From Erythrophleum ivorense (taxonomy: Eukaryota; Streptophyta; Magnoliopsida; Fabales; Fabaceae), in contig JAIUCV010000003.1 in NCBI GenBank assembly GCA_026724425.1, positions 45,285,283 through 45,349,282 on the forward strand: a DNA stretch of 64,000 nt, given 5' to 3'. A program made the position numbers and the translations under genes. Position 1 is the stretch's first letter. Each line of letters begins with the position of its first letter. Below are positions 1 through 10,916 of the stretch, in pieces. The notes below the pieces were generated by a model that was not told where the DNA came from, did not search any database, and worked only from the letters and a program-made list of their open reading frames with translations.

Positions 1-640
1 GCCAATATGTTCAAAGAATAAGTCTACCTGCCTAACATCACTATTAAAAAATTCACACCCAGTCATATCAACCTTAGTGTTTGACTCCTCATCCTTAGCA
101 CTCTTATATGCTTTCTCCTCCTCTGCTCTTCCTCTATAATATGCTTAACATAATTTTTAACACCTTGCATTGGTTGGTTTCTAGCTTATTAAATATTAGG
201 GTAAGCTCTCCCATGCCTTCTTCTCTAGACTTGCAATAAATTTTGGTGGAGTTTCCATAGCCTGAAGTCCATAAAAAGTTTGTTATCTCAAAGACATTAA
301 AGAAGTCTATATCATAGTCTTCATACAATGTTTTATCCCCTCCCACATAGGCCAAACATCGTATGTACACAAGCTTCCCTCCACAGTGAACTTCCAAGGT
401 TATTGTCAACATTTCCAACCACCTGACACAAATTAAAAAAAAAAATCCCTCTTCAAGCTTGTTTAGATTCTTGCATGTGGCTTCATTTAGAAAAAGTACA
501 CATAGATGCTTGTATAGACTTGCTTTGACTAGTCTATACATAATTATGCCCCGTAATATCTTTTCTATCCCCTTGTAAAACTTCATACCAATTAAAAAGA
601 ATATAAACAAATATGACCAAAGAATTGGAAAAAAAGAATA
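1..640 (-). pseudogene. Mutator-like (MuDR) transposase N-terminal remnant
   Basis: On the minus strand, 134-610 is open for about 158 codons. It carries the pattern EVHCGG..., then LAYVGGDK, then DIDFFNVFEI, close to the PB1-like N-terminal module common in plant MuDR/MULE transposases, which usually reads VHHGG..YVGG..D.D..S.FE. Below 134, in another frame, an acidic stretch (SAKDEESNTKVDMTG) resembles the acidic linker that follows this module. No MULE catalytic domain or zinc finger lies in the window, because the element would continue to the left of position 1. The frame break near 134 suggests a dead copy. The family call is by motif resemblance only. It could also be a host gene derived from a MULE, but the frame break argues against that. 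Confidence 0.45.
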
Positions 641-1572
641 ACTAAAAAAACATACTATGGATTAGTACATGTTAGAAGGCAAATCTGCTAACAGCTTTTT
701 TTTTTTTAAATAGTATATGCAATTTTACTTTATTTACACATATGAAATGACATCTTTTAATATTTTAAGGTGGTCAATTAGAACATGGTTTCCTTAAAGT
801 ATAAGATATTTTTTAAAGGATCTAAATAAAGCTATTGACAAAATGATTAACCAATTGATTATTATTAGCGGTTCAATTTGACAAAAAACATTCAAGCATT
901 TACCTTTGACAAATGCTTTGGCAAACTTGATAGAAGTTAAATTCCACTAGGGTCTAGATGCTGCCATTAAGATAATGTTTAAGGTAAAACATTTTAAATC
1001 GCAGTAACCATTTGAGAAGTGCAAAATGATGAAATTGGTGAGAATGTTCTTCATAGGACAATGATGTTACAAATGAAGGGTGTTTGAAGCTCTGTTTTAT
1101 GTGAAAGGAATTGGAGAGGAAGTCAAAGCTTTATTTTGAGAGAATGGGCTTTAAAGAGACGTTAAATAAAGGAGATGCATGGAACTTAGGTGTGCTATGC
1201 ATTTTGCTTTAGTGGAGAATGACTTATTTGTGCCCCTTTTATTTGCTAAATTTTAGTTTAGGGAAAATTGGTAAAATTATCTTAATTTCATGTAAAATAT
1301 CATATGTCATCATTTAATCTAACATAGTAATAAGATAACAAAGATATTAACAATGAGGGGTTACTAGTTCTTGAATTGTATAACTCCCTTTAACAATTCA
1401 AGAGAGTTATATGCAACTAGTTCAAAGTTTAAAGGGAGTTATATGCATTTAAACCAATTTCTAACTATGTCCTTGAATTGTATAACTCAGTATTATTTAC
1501 AATTCATAATTTAAAAATTAGTCTTTTAATTTACAATTTGAATCATGATTTGGTGACTACGAAAAGGAGGCC
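641..1572. other. Non-coding stretch with a small inverted repeat
   Basis: No convincing ORF. A perfect 13-bp inverted repeat, TAACTCCCTTTAA at 1381-1393 and its complement at 1429-1441, could form a hairpin. Shorter related words (TTGAATTGTATAACTC) recur at 1372 and 1473. It ends at the target duplication of the LTR1 solo LTR. Confidence 0.5.
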
Positions 1573-4500
1573 TGTAATGTCCGATTTTCGTTAAATAATG
1601 AAAACTGATACGTTTTCAAAACAAGTCCTCTGAAACAAGGTAGTTAAAGTCCTAAAAAATTTAAGTAGCATTCTAGACTCTTAGAAATGAGAATCCCATG
1701 CTTAAACAGAAATAAAAATGAAGCTAGAATGAAGAAACGAATTATAACAAAATGTTGATGAAATGTAATGGTATTTTTGTAATTTTGAGTAAATTTTAGA
1801 ATTCTCATAGAAGGGTTTTTAAATGAGAGTTTTGAGTTCTCTGCGGTTCTTAGAAGCCTTAAAAATCATGAGAAGTCTCAGGACAGTTAAAACCCCTTAG
1901 ATGGAAGTTTTCTAACATTTATTGACCTGAACTTTGACAATTTATTTGTGAAGGTTTTAGCTCCGATTTAAGTGATTCCAATAATATTTTATTAAATTAG
2001 AAATTTAAATTTTATAATAGAAAAGACAGTTTTTAAAAAAGAGCTAAAACGAACAAGAAATAAAAATGCCAAGATGAAGGGACGAAATTGAAATTTTTGA
2101 AAAGTTCTTCCTAACCTACCTATATATATATGTCACGCCCTACCTCCTCATTCATTTAGCCATATTTTTTTCTGCCCTAAATCATAGGAGAGAGCTAAGG
2201 TTTAAGGCACACCAAGAGGAGAAGAAAGGGAGGAGAAAAACAAGGAAAAAAGGTATAGATTTTCTTAATTTTTCATGCCTTCTCTTTAACACACTCCTTC
2301 TCATCCATCTTCCCTTCTTTCCTATGATTTTATTGAAGTTCTTGGATCTATTTTGAGGGCAGAAAAAAGGTAAAAAATTTGGATTTGAGGAGAAGAGGGC
2401 AAGCAAAGTGAGAAACAAGCAAGAAAAGCCAAGAAAATAAGGGAAATCTTCATTCCATGGTAGCTACTTCTTCTTCCCTTCTTCTCCTTGGTTCATTCCA
2501 CCTAGAGAGCTTCAAGAAGACATGGATTTTTGGCAGAACTAAGGGTGAATCTGAGGGAATTGAGTGTGGAGAATAAGAATATGCAAAGAAAAAAATAAAC
2601 TAGCCATTAGATTTCAAGATAGAAAACTTAGGGTTTCAAGTGTCCTTTGTAAAATTTGATTTGATACAATAATTTCTAGTCCTAAATGAGTATTTGGATG
2701 AATTCTTAAAATCTTTAGAAGGCTCCCCATATGCATCTTCTACTAAGAAAACAAAGCAAACTCTGTGGGTGCCAAGAAGGGAGCATGCCTCGGCCTAAGG
2801 GGTTCAAGGCACCTAGGAATAGTTTTAAATTTTTTCAAGCCCATTTTTGAGTCATATATGATGAATGAAGATGAGAGGAAACCTTGAGAAAATTTTTGGA
2901 GGCCTAGGGGATGAATTGGTAGCATAGGTTCCATAATATGACCTAAAGAAGCAACATGTAGTTAGGCTCCTTGTTTCAATTGTGTGATGACTCCTAGAGG
3001 CTTAAAAGAAGTCAAGAATCATAAATGAAAGGAAATAATAGACCCTAGAACTCAATTGATGGGTGTTTCTTCATTAAGTACATTTAGGAACCATAAATGA
3101 ACCATAAGACAAAGTTAGAGTTCCAAGTGGATAGGTGGCTTTGAAAATGATTCCAAGAGCATAATTGGTTCCTATTTTATGTGTTAAGGCCAAGAGAAAC
3201 AAGTCTATCATCATTGTAAGTGTGTGGCTGAGAAAAAGAGTGCATTTCCAAGAGAAAAAGTGTGTAGTTGTGACAAAGGTAGCTCTCTCCACTTTCTCTC
3301 ATGTATGGATAAATATTTGCCTTGTCTTTGAATGTGTGTATGTGTGTTTTAAGCCATGAAAAGTGTTTTAGCATGTGCATATGTATTATGGTATCATGAT
3401 GTGATACTATATTTTCAAATGATGTTTTGTATGCTTGTCTTGGTTTGCTTAAGTGTGAAGAAGCTAAAAACTTTCTAGTCATGGTAAGGATAAACTGAGA
3501 ACCCTTGAGAATGGTTGAGACAAAGATTAGAGTCTTCCAAGAGCAAGGCTTAGTTTAAGGCCTTTAAGAAAAGGGTGAGGCAAGTCCAATAACCTTGAAG
3601 AGAATGGGTAAGGCTAATTCACTTACTTGACAAGCCTATGTATGCTATGTATGACTTGTTCAAATGCTAAGAATGCTTTTTGAATGATCATACTTTCCAT
3701 TATGCTCATGCATGCATTTTTAAGACTTGAATTGCATCTTTTATGTATGATTGAAAGGGAGATGAGCTATTGGGATTCTTTGAATCTCATTCCTTCCTTT
3801 CCAATGTCTTAACATGCTAGGTGGATCAAATAAGTAGGGTAATGGAACTACCAAGTTAGAAGATGAAAGATTAACAAAGAAATTGTTGTATTGTTCATTT
3901 TGTAGCCATATGAGGGGCAAATGTTGTCATCCATCATTGTATATGTTGTATGCCTTCATGAACACATGTAAATATGTAAATGTATCATGTACAAATGAGA
4001 TTTAATGCCATATGTATGATATAGTGCATTTTTGGGCATTGGATGGCAAGACTTGACATGTATGCTCTTGCGCATTACTTAGGGTGGATGAGTGAGTTTT
4101 TGATTTATGGATTTATGCATCTTTGAGACATGTTTGGTAGACCATTTTGGTGCTTTCCCCTCGTGCTCAAGTGCCCATGGTTGCCTTAGAAAACAAATGG
4201 ACCATTTAAACCCCTTATGAGACATAAAAGTGACCATTTTGCAACCCAATGTCAAAATCTGACCAAATGAACGAATTTGTTTATGAAATTTGAGATGCTT
4301 ATAGATCTTATCTAGAGCTTTTTTTAAGCTAGTGACCAGATTATTTGGAGCTCTATGGAATTAATTATGATTTTTCAAAATTGGCATTTTTCTGCTGAAC
4401 TGATGCAAATACTATTTATATGGTCAGTTGATTAGGTTATGTCATTCGATGGCCAAATGATGTCCAATGCTCATAAAATTTTATAGGCACAAACTAGATA

Positions 4501-5051
4501 TAAGAATCTTTCCATTTCCATTAAGATCACCTTAATAGGACCTCTGCATAGGGAGATATGAATTTTGGACCTTGGAGAATAGTGCTAGTAATGACAGTCA
4601 ACCTATGATATTATTCCATTAATTTCCAATCACTAGCAATCTCTATTATGGTTTGGATATATTTTTAGCATAAAGTAGATATCTGTAACTTTCTAGAATG
4701 ATAAAGTATGCATGTCTTCAATTTTTCTAGAATTAGTTATGATTTTTCAAAGTTTTTGATAATAACTTGGAAATTCAACCTGAGGCTGCATCATTGATTT
4801 TCATGTGTACCATCCACTTGCACGAGTTCTAGGCCACTTCTTGAGATAGTTATGAGTTTTATTTATATAATTAAATATGATAATGAGATATATGATTCCA
4901 TATGGTCCACGGGACATCAAATAAAAAATTTATCTGCTATGTAACGTAAATTTATTCATTATTTTTAATGCCATTCTTTTATCTTCTTGTGAAATGCATG
5001 GGATAAGGTGTGGAAATAGCATGAGATAAGCTAGAGAATTATAGTGTTACA
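1573..5051 (+). mobile_element. Solo LTR, family LTR1 (copy a)
   Basis: A 3479-bp unit that begins TGTAATGTCC and ends AGTGTTACA, giving the 5-bp terminal inverted repeat TGTAA/TTACA. It is flanked by AGGCC (1568-1572) and AGGCT (5052-5056), a 5-bp target duplication with one change. It is colinear with 32484-36216 and with the outer parts of 17295-31022. There is no gag or pol coding, primer-binding site or second LTR, so it is read as a solo LTR left by recombination between the two LTRs of a long-LTR element, probably Ty3/gypsy. The short ORFs within it are not conserved between copies. A copy of the flanking repeat without the insertion lies at about 15797. Confidence 0.75.
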
Positions 5052-5623
5052 AGGCTAAAATCTTCATTAGGATAATATTATAATTAGACTAAGGAGGATC
5101 CATAGCTATGAAAAAGTTTTGACACTGCTGCCAAAACTTGGTCATCGAACCAACTTTTTAAAGAATGCATGAAACAATGGCAAGTGATTCTATGTTTTAG
5201 CTTCAAATTTAACTTTGTTCACTATATGATTGGCTATGCCCTTGCCACTTGAGGTTGTAGTATGATTAAAAGGTTGAGTTGTTAGCCCATCAAATGAAAC
5301 TTAGTTTGAAAACTTGGCAAGATAGTAGTCCAGTGAGCATTAGACCATTGAGAGAACCAAGAAGGACACATATCCGATGTGCCAATCACTGTACCCATGG
5401 TAAAGTCTTTACAATATTAAATGAAGTGAATGAAATTAAAAATGTTTCAAAATTTCAATAGCTCTCTTTTTTGCTAAATGTCATTTAATCTTTTCATTCA
5501 AGTATCAAATTGTAACTAGTGATTTTTGGATAGACTTATTTTACATAGATCATAAGACTAAGTCAAAAAGAATTTGTCTATGACACATTCATATATGTTT
5601 CTTTATTGATTTATCATACCCAT
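5052..5623. repeat. Dispersed repeat of unknown nature, copy 1
   Basis: This stretch is alignable over most of its length with about 15800-16440. Shared words include TCTTCATTAGGA, TTCAAGTATCAAATTG versus TTCCAGTGTCAAATTA, and the GTAAAGTCTTTA region. It is interrupted on the left by LTR1 copy a and on the right by LTR2 copy a, so it is one older unit cut by two insertions. The open frame at 5279-5461 has no recognisable domain and is not kept in the other copy. Confidence 0.55.
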
Positions 5624-8409
5624 TATGACACCTCAAAAATTAATTAAGGTGTTAATCATGAATTAGGTTAATTAGGAATAATTAATATGGGATAATTGGG
5701 TAAGTTAAGTGAATGGAGATTTTTGAGAGATAAATTATTAATATGGGTTTGAGATTTAATTGGGATAGAAATTTCATCTAGGCCCAAATTCATGTAGGAA
5801 ATCATGATAAGAGGCTAAGGGAGGCCCAATAAGTTAGGTGCAGACCCAATTTGATTTAATGTGATAGAGACTTAAAATCCACCTTGTCTAAGCTTTTATA
5901 ATTGGCCCAACAATCTTTGTGGAGACCCAAATCAATTAAGTTCTTTAAACTTGGCCCAAACCTAATTAAAATTTAGCAACCCAATGAATAAAAGTTGGCC
6001 CAACAAAGCTAAAATCTGAAGCCCATTAGGAGTTGGATCTTTAGAGCAGCCCATGACCTATATTTGACCCAACTTAACCCAACTAAAACCCTAAACACTT
6101 CAGCCCCTTCCCCATTTTACTGAAACACATCTCATTTTCGGAGGTTTGAAGGGAGGCTAGGGTTTGGGGCAAGAAATCTACCATTTCTCACTTCTAAGCT
6201 CAAAATCAGCTAAAGTAATAGTTATATAAATTAATCCCCTTCTCTTTCTCTTTAATTTGGCCTGATTAGTTTTTCATTTGGATTATTTTCACCCACACCC
6301 ACAATCTGAAACTTGTCATTTGATATTTCCATGGTGAAAATTCGTAGGTTGAGGTTAGGGCTGACATTAGGTAAGTATAAACTCTTCTTTTTGAGGTATT
6401 TCTGTTGGTTTGAGACCCCAATGATTGGATTATAATATGGGTATTAATTTTATACAAATTTGCTTAGGATTTTAGGTGAAATATTGAAGTTTCTGGTAGA
6501 GGATATTTCAATCCGAATTTGGGGACTTATAGTGGTTGGATAAGTGTTCCCTAGGTAGTCATTAGTATTTTAAATTCTTTGGGTACTTGTTTCTACTATA
6601 AATGATGAATTAAAGTAGTAATTCTCTGATGCCATGGTTATAGGGAGATTTTTGTACCATTGGTGGCTATTGTAAATTGTCTACAAGTGAGGTAACCGAG
6701 ACTATATTAATTCCATGCATATATTTATTTTAATTTCATATTTGCTGTACATGAATGATTTAAAATGTGAATGAATTGGTTAGCTATCTGTTGTATTGTG
6801 AATGGACCTTATGAGTCCAGGTGGAACTATAGTGCGACTGCCACCCCTGCATATGCTTCGATCGGGCACCGGGTTATAATCAAATCCCAGATGTACTGAG
6901 CCCTGGTTGTGCTCAATGGGGAGTAAATGCCATGGACGAGCCCTCCCAGTGTTAATGGCCTTTAACATGTGAAAATATGATTGCTAGTATGGGATAGTAA
7001 TCATGATAGCCTAATTATTTCATTTACTGATATGATTAGTATGCTTTCTGATGCTTATGTGAAATCATGCATATATGTTAATTAAACTGAAATATATGAA
7101 TGGAATTTCCTCAGTTATTAAGATTCGCATCTCACCCCATTTTATGGGATTAAATATTTCAAGTGAAGGTTTTTCGGGTAAAGATAAGGGCAAGCAAATG
7201 GATGAACATCCATGAGCTGAAGCCTGGTGTGGGGAGCTACACTTAGTCTGAGTAAAATAGAGTAGATGCTAATTTTGTTAACCTTTGTATAGCATCATCA
7301 TGTATCTGTATTGCTAAGTGTAGGAGCTTGTATTTTGTTAACATAGAATGTAACCATTGAGAAATAGGCTTTATATTAGCTGTTGATGGATGTATGAACT
7401 TTGACACTTATTTTTGCTTGTGAACCTATGATATGACTGACTATTTGAGTAATGAAATCCTATGATATATTGATTGTAGACTTGAACTATCGATGCATAA
7501 AATATCCAATGAAAGTATGATTGAATGACCATTGTGGGAAATTTATAAATTTACTGACATAAGACCCATGGATGAGTAGGAAAAACCACGTTTAAATGAT
7601 AGATGGATAATGATATAATGGCTAGGGTAAATCAGCTAGATAAATGCTATTAGAATCTCATAACAAGTGAAAGAGTGGCCCTAGAGAGTCCCTAGATAGA
7701 AAGTGGAGAGTATGAGGCAAGGTTTTAAGAGTAGTAGGATTAGAAGGCATTTGGCCGTGTCCAAAATATTATTAGTCGCGGCCAATAGTGGCAAAGTTGC
7801 CTAGGGAGAGTACCAGAAAGCAATTCACCGCGGCGAAATGTGGAATTGGCCAAGAACAAATGTGAGAGGCAAAATTAGGAGTCGTCCAGAGGGTAATTTG
7901 CCGTGGCTAAATATGAATTGGCTGCGATGAACTTTCTCTAGAATTTGTCGGGTGTTCTAGAGAAGAATTAGCTGCGGCAAAAGGAAGTATTGACCTCGGC
8001 CAATAGCGAGAGGTGAGTGAGGTAGGTTTCATGAGGCTTCCTCGCTGCGGTGCCATGTAGTGAGACCGAGAGAAATTGGCCGCAGCGAATGTCTTGAAAC
8101 CCTTATAATAACTAGAAAATCTTGGTTTTTCATATGGTAGTCTCAAGAGATGACTTAGGAACATTGGTAGAAGATTCTTGTAAGTTGATATTAATCGGTA
8201 ATAAAATCAATGGCTTATGAATGAATGTTTATTTCCCTAATGTATGTGAGTGCTTGTAATTATATTGTTGATGATCCTAATAACATTAAGGTTTAAATTT
8301 CCTCGCATTTCCAGAATGTAATTAGTTTTAATGTCATGTAACCCTGATTTATGGCTATTAATCACGTATTTAACTTTAATTACAATAATTAAAAGTTAGG
8401 GTCGTCACA
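5624..8409 (-). mobile_element. Solo LTR, family LTR2 (copy a)
   Basis: A 2786-bp unit flanked by a perfect 5-bp target duplication CCCAT (5619-5623 and 8410-8414). On the minus strand it starts TGTGACGACCCTAACTT and ends in GAGGTGTCA, and it is colinear with 18842-21862 on the plus strand. No coding domains were found. It contains a cluster of GCCGCGGC-like motifs at about 7750-8090. It is called a solo LTR because of the long length, TG..CA-type ends, 5-bp duplication and absence of an internal region. Confidence 0.75.
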
Positions 8410-8463
8410 CCCATAATTGTCACATTAGGTACCCAAATACATAGGCCGTCACTACCAACCAAG

Positions 8464-8767
8464 GGAACTCGGATCCTCTGCACATAGGTTAGGATGTGCA
8501 CATTGTGCATATTCTAATATAGACCGTCTAGATTTAATCTGGATAATCCAGATTTTATAAATTTTTTAAATTTTTTTGATGCAAAACATCATTTTTTAAA
8601 CACTTTTCAATTATCAAACTATTTTTATTTTGCATTTTTCATCTTATGAAATTAAAAAAATTAAAATTTGAAAAAAAATGAAATATGGATTGTCCAGATC
8701 ACATTTGGACGCCCTAGATGGATATGTATGCTATGCACATCCATGGGATGCACACAGGATCCAGGGG
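8464..8767. mobile_element. Mutator-like MITE
   Basis: A 304-bp element flanked by a perfect 9-bp direct repeat CCAACCAAG (8455-8463 and 8768-8776), the target-site size made by Mutator-like transposases. The two ends form an imperfect inverted repeat of about 95 bp. The left runs GGATCCTCTGCACAT ... GGATGTGCA ... AATCTGGATAATCC; the reverse complement of the right runs GGATCCTGTGTGCAT ... GGATGTGCAT ... GATCTGGACAATCC. The middle is AT-rich and non-coding. Confidence 0.7.
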
Positions 8768-8776
8768 CCAACCAAG

Positions 8777-10110
8777 GTGTGTGAAATTGGTTATATGAAT
8801 AATGCGAAACCTCCTTTTTTTTTCTTGGGTTTTTTGGGGTCTTAGGTGATATCATTTTAAAATCAAAACAAAGATAGTGATTATTTAATAACTATAGAAA
8901 ACTCCTTCATGATATTTTGTCTTCTTTGTTTTGACTAATTATTAAAAATAATATTTATTATAAATTAACTTTTAAGATATGTGAGGTTTTCAATGGCTAT
9001 GTTTATTTTTGTTTTTAATAAAATGATAGATGTTACATTGACAAGAGAAATTGCCAAAATTAAATTAGAGGGAAAATTGAGTAATTTGATCAAGTTACAT
9101 GATTGTTGAGTATAATTATAAAAAAACTTCAACCCAATTTGTACACTACTTTTGAGTGTGTTAAAATATCCAAACAACCTAAAGTTTTAAACAATATTAT
9201 CAAATCCATGAAATTAGTAAATTGAAAAGAGAAAATAGACCTGTAATGTAAATTCATAAGATGTTACCTCTATTCATAAATAACCATTAAAATATTTGAT
9301 TGCATTATACATAATAGTCAAAATACAACATAATGTAATAAATTTAAATACAATTTAAATTATACTAAATCAAAAGAAAATTATTTATAAACAATACTAC
9401 TTAATATAAAAATTTCAATACATAAATAGTCATTAAAAAATAATATTTGCTTGTCTAAACTTGGAAGCTATACAAATCCTTGTGGACAAGAATTATTTAA
9501 AAGGAAACTGTTAAATCACGTTAAATAAGTAAAAATGAAGTATACATTAACAGGTGACATTTACTTAAAAATTCAAAGATAAAAAGTTCAAACATAAAAA
9601 ATATACATATGTATAAATTAATATTTTACTATATTATTTGAGTTATATATAACATAAATTTTAAAATTTTTTATATTTATTAAATTCAAGTATTTAATAA
9701 ATAAATTTCAAATGCTTAAAAGACTAAAATTAGAATGGATCCACCTCACCATCATTTATAAAACCCACTCACATACTCCATTATCTATAAAAATCAAGCA
9801 GATTATTAGAGGCTAGATGACTAGACACACTCGCATAGCTCCATTATCCAAGTTTAGGGTTTTGTTGAGATGGATAACGTACATGCACAGGCAAAAACGC
9901 GACTTTGCCCCGAATTTACCTTTTTATCCAAGTTTGCTACGCGTTTGTCGATCTCCAAGTCTGAGACCAATCAAAGTAACTTTTTATATGTGCTAACGGG
10001 AGCACTGAAGTTTCTACGTTGAAGCTCACGTTTTTAACAACATGGATATAATCTTCTCGACATCATGGTCATTTCCGCGCATTAACTTTTGACAATCCGG
10101 ACGCTTCTCC
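8777..10110. other. Intergenic region upstream of the receptor kinase
   Basis: No gene is visible. The stretch 8880-9760 is very AT-rich with scattered short ORFs lacking any motif. From about 9830 the base composition rises and the sequence becomes promoter-like, with W-box cores (TTGAC) such as at about 10088. Confidence 0.5.
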
Positions 10111-10117
10111 TATAAAA
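10111..10117 (+). promoter_or_regulatory. Putative TATA box of the receptor kinase gene
   Basis: TATAAAA in a locally GC-richer stretch (TCCTATAAAACCGCGCCC). It lies about 800 bp upstream of the start codon, with a 5' leader intron in between. Transcription would be expected to start about 30 bp downstream, near 10140-10150. Inferred from position only. Confidence 0.4.
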
Positions 10118-10294
10118 CCGCGCCCAATAGTTCAGACTAAACATTAAATATCAATAAAAAATCAGATTAAATGATCCCACAATTACATGGCAACAGGTGG
10201 GGTGGGGTCCACTAAGAGTGGTCCACATCTTCCCCCTCGCAAAAACTTCCTCGTTCTCGACGCTTCGCACAAGTTACTCAGGAGGGTTTGAAAG

Positions 10295-10838
10295 GTAAGA
10301 CCTCTCCCTAAATTCGTTGACTTTCTTTTTTATTTTATGTATGATTGTTGTTTTCATTTCATCTCACCCTTTTCTTAATTTTATATATATATCATACCCC
10401 CCTCTCTTTCTCTAGGTAATATGGGGGCGGTGACCTGTACGTTTGGTGTGTGTATATATATATATATATGCATAACATGTACCCATTTTTTATGTGATAG
10501 ACTAGATAAATAATAATAATAATAAATAGATAACAGAAGTGTGATATTGTAGTATTATTTACTTCATAGAATCTAAATATTCGTAGTAATAAAAAATTAT
10601 GGAGATTATATCAAGTTTCTTGGATCTTTCATGTTTTGGTCAAACGACAGTGTTCGCAGAATAAGCTAGCTTTCAACTACTTCAACTACTTTTAATGAAT
10701 GAAGAGGCATTTTTCAAATCCATAGACAGAACCAGTCATGCATTCGGTGATGAGACGACTATGAACCAAATACTATTATATGAAGTTATGATATAATGAT
10801 ATATAATTCCATTACTGTGATAGAAGTATTGCTTGCAG
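10295..10838 (+). other. Putative intron in the 5' leader of the receptor kinase
   Basis: A good donor (GAAAG|GTAAGA at 10294/10295) follows a pyrimidine-rich leader, and an acceptor TTGCTTGCAG ends at 10838. The acceptor and the following AGTCGGA are kept in the pseudogene at about 43115. Nothing in frame upstream of 10838 supports a coding exon. The intron contains (TA)n at about 10451-10469 and TAATAATAA runs at about 10510. Confidence 0.4.
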
Positions 10839-10916
10839 AGTCGGATAACCACAGTAGAACAAGTTAATAATTATCCTTCGCAGCATTCCAAAACCCATAT
10901 TCTGCCTCAAATTCCG

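Noticed and set aside
10833..10916. Extending the kinase protein upstream to 10833
   Set aside because: The frame there begins with TTG, there is no ATG before 10917, and 10838 is a likely splice acceptor. The ATG at 10917 gives a clean signal peptide.
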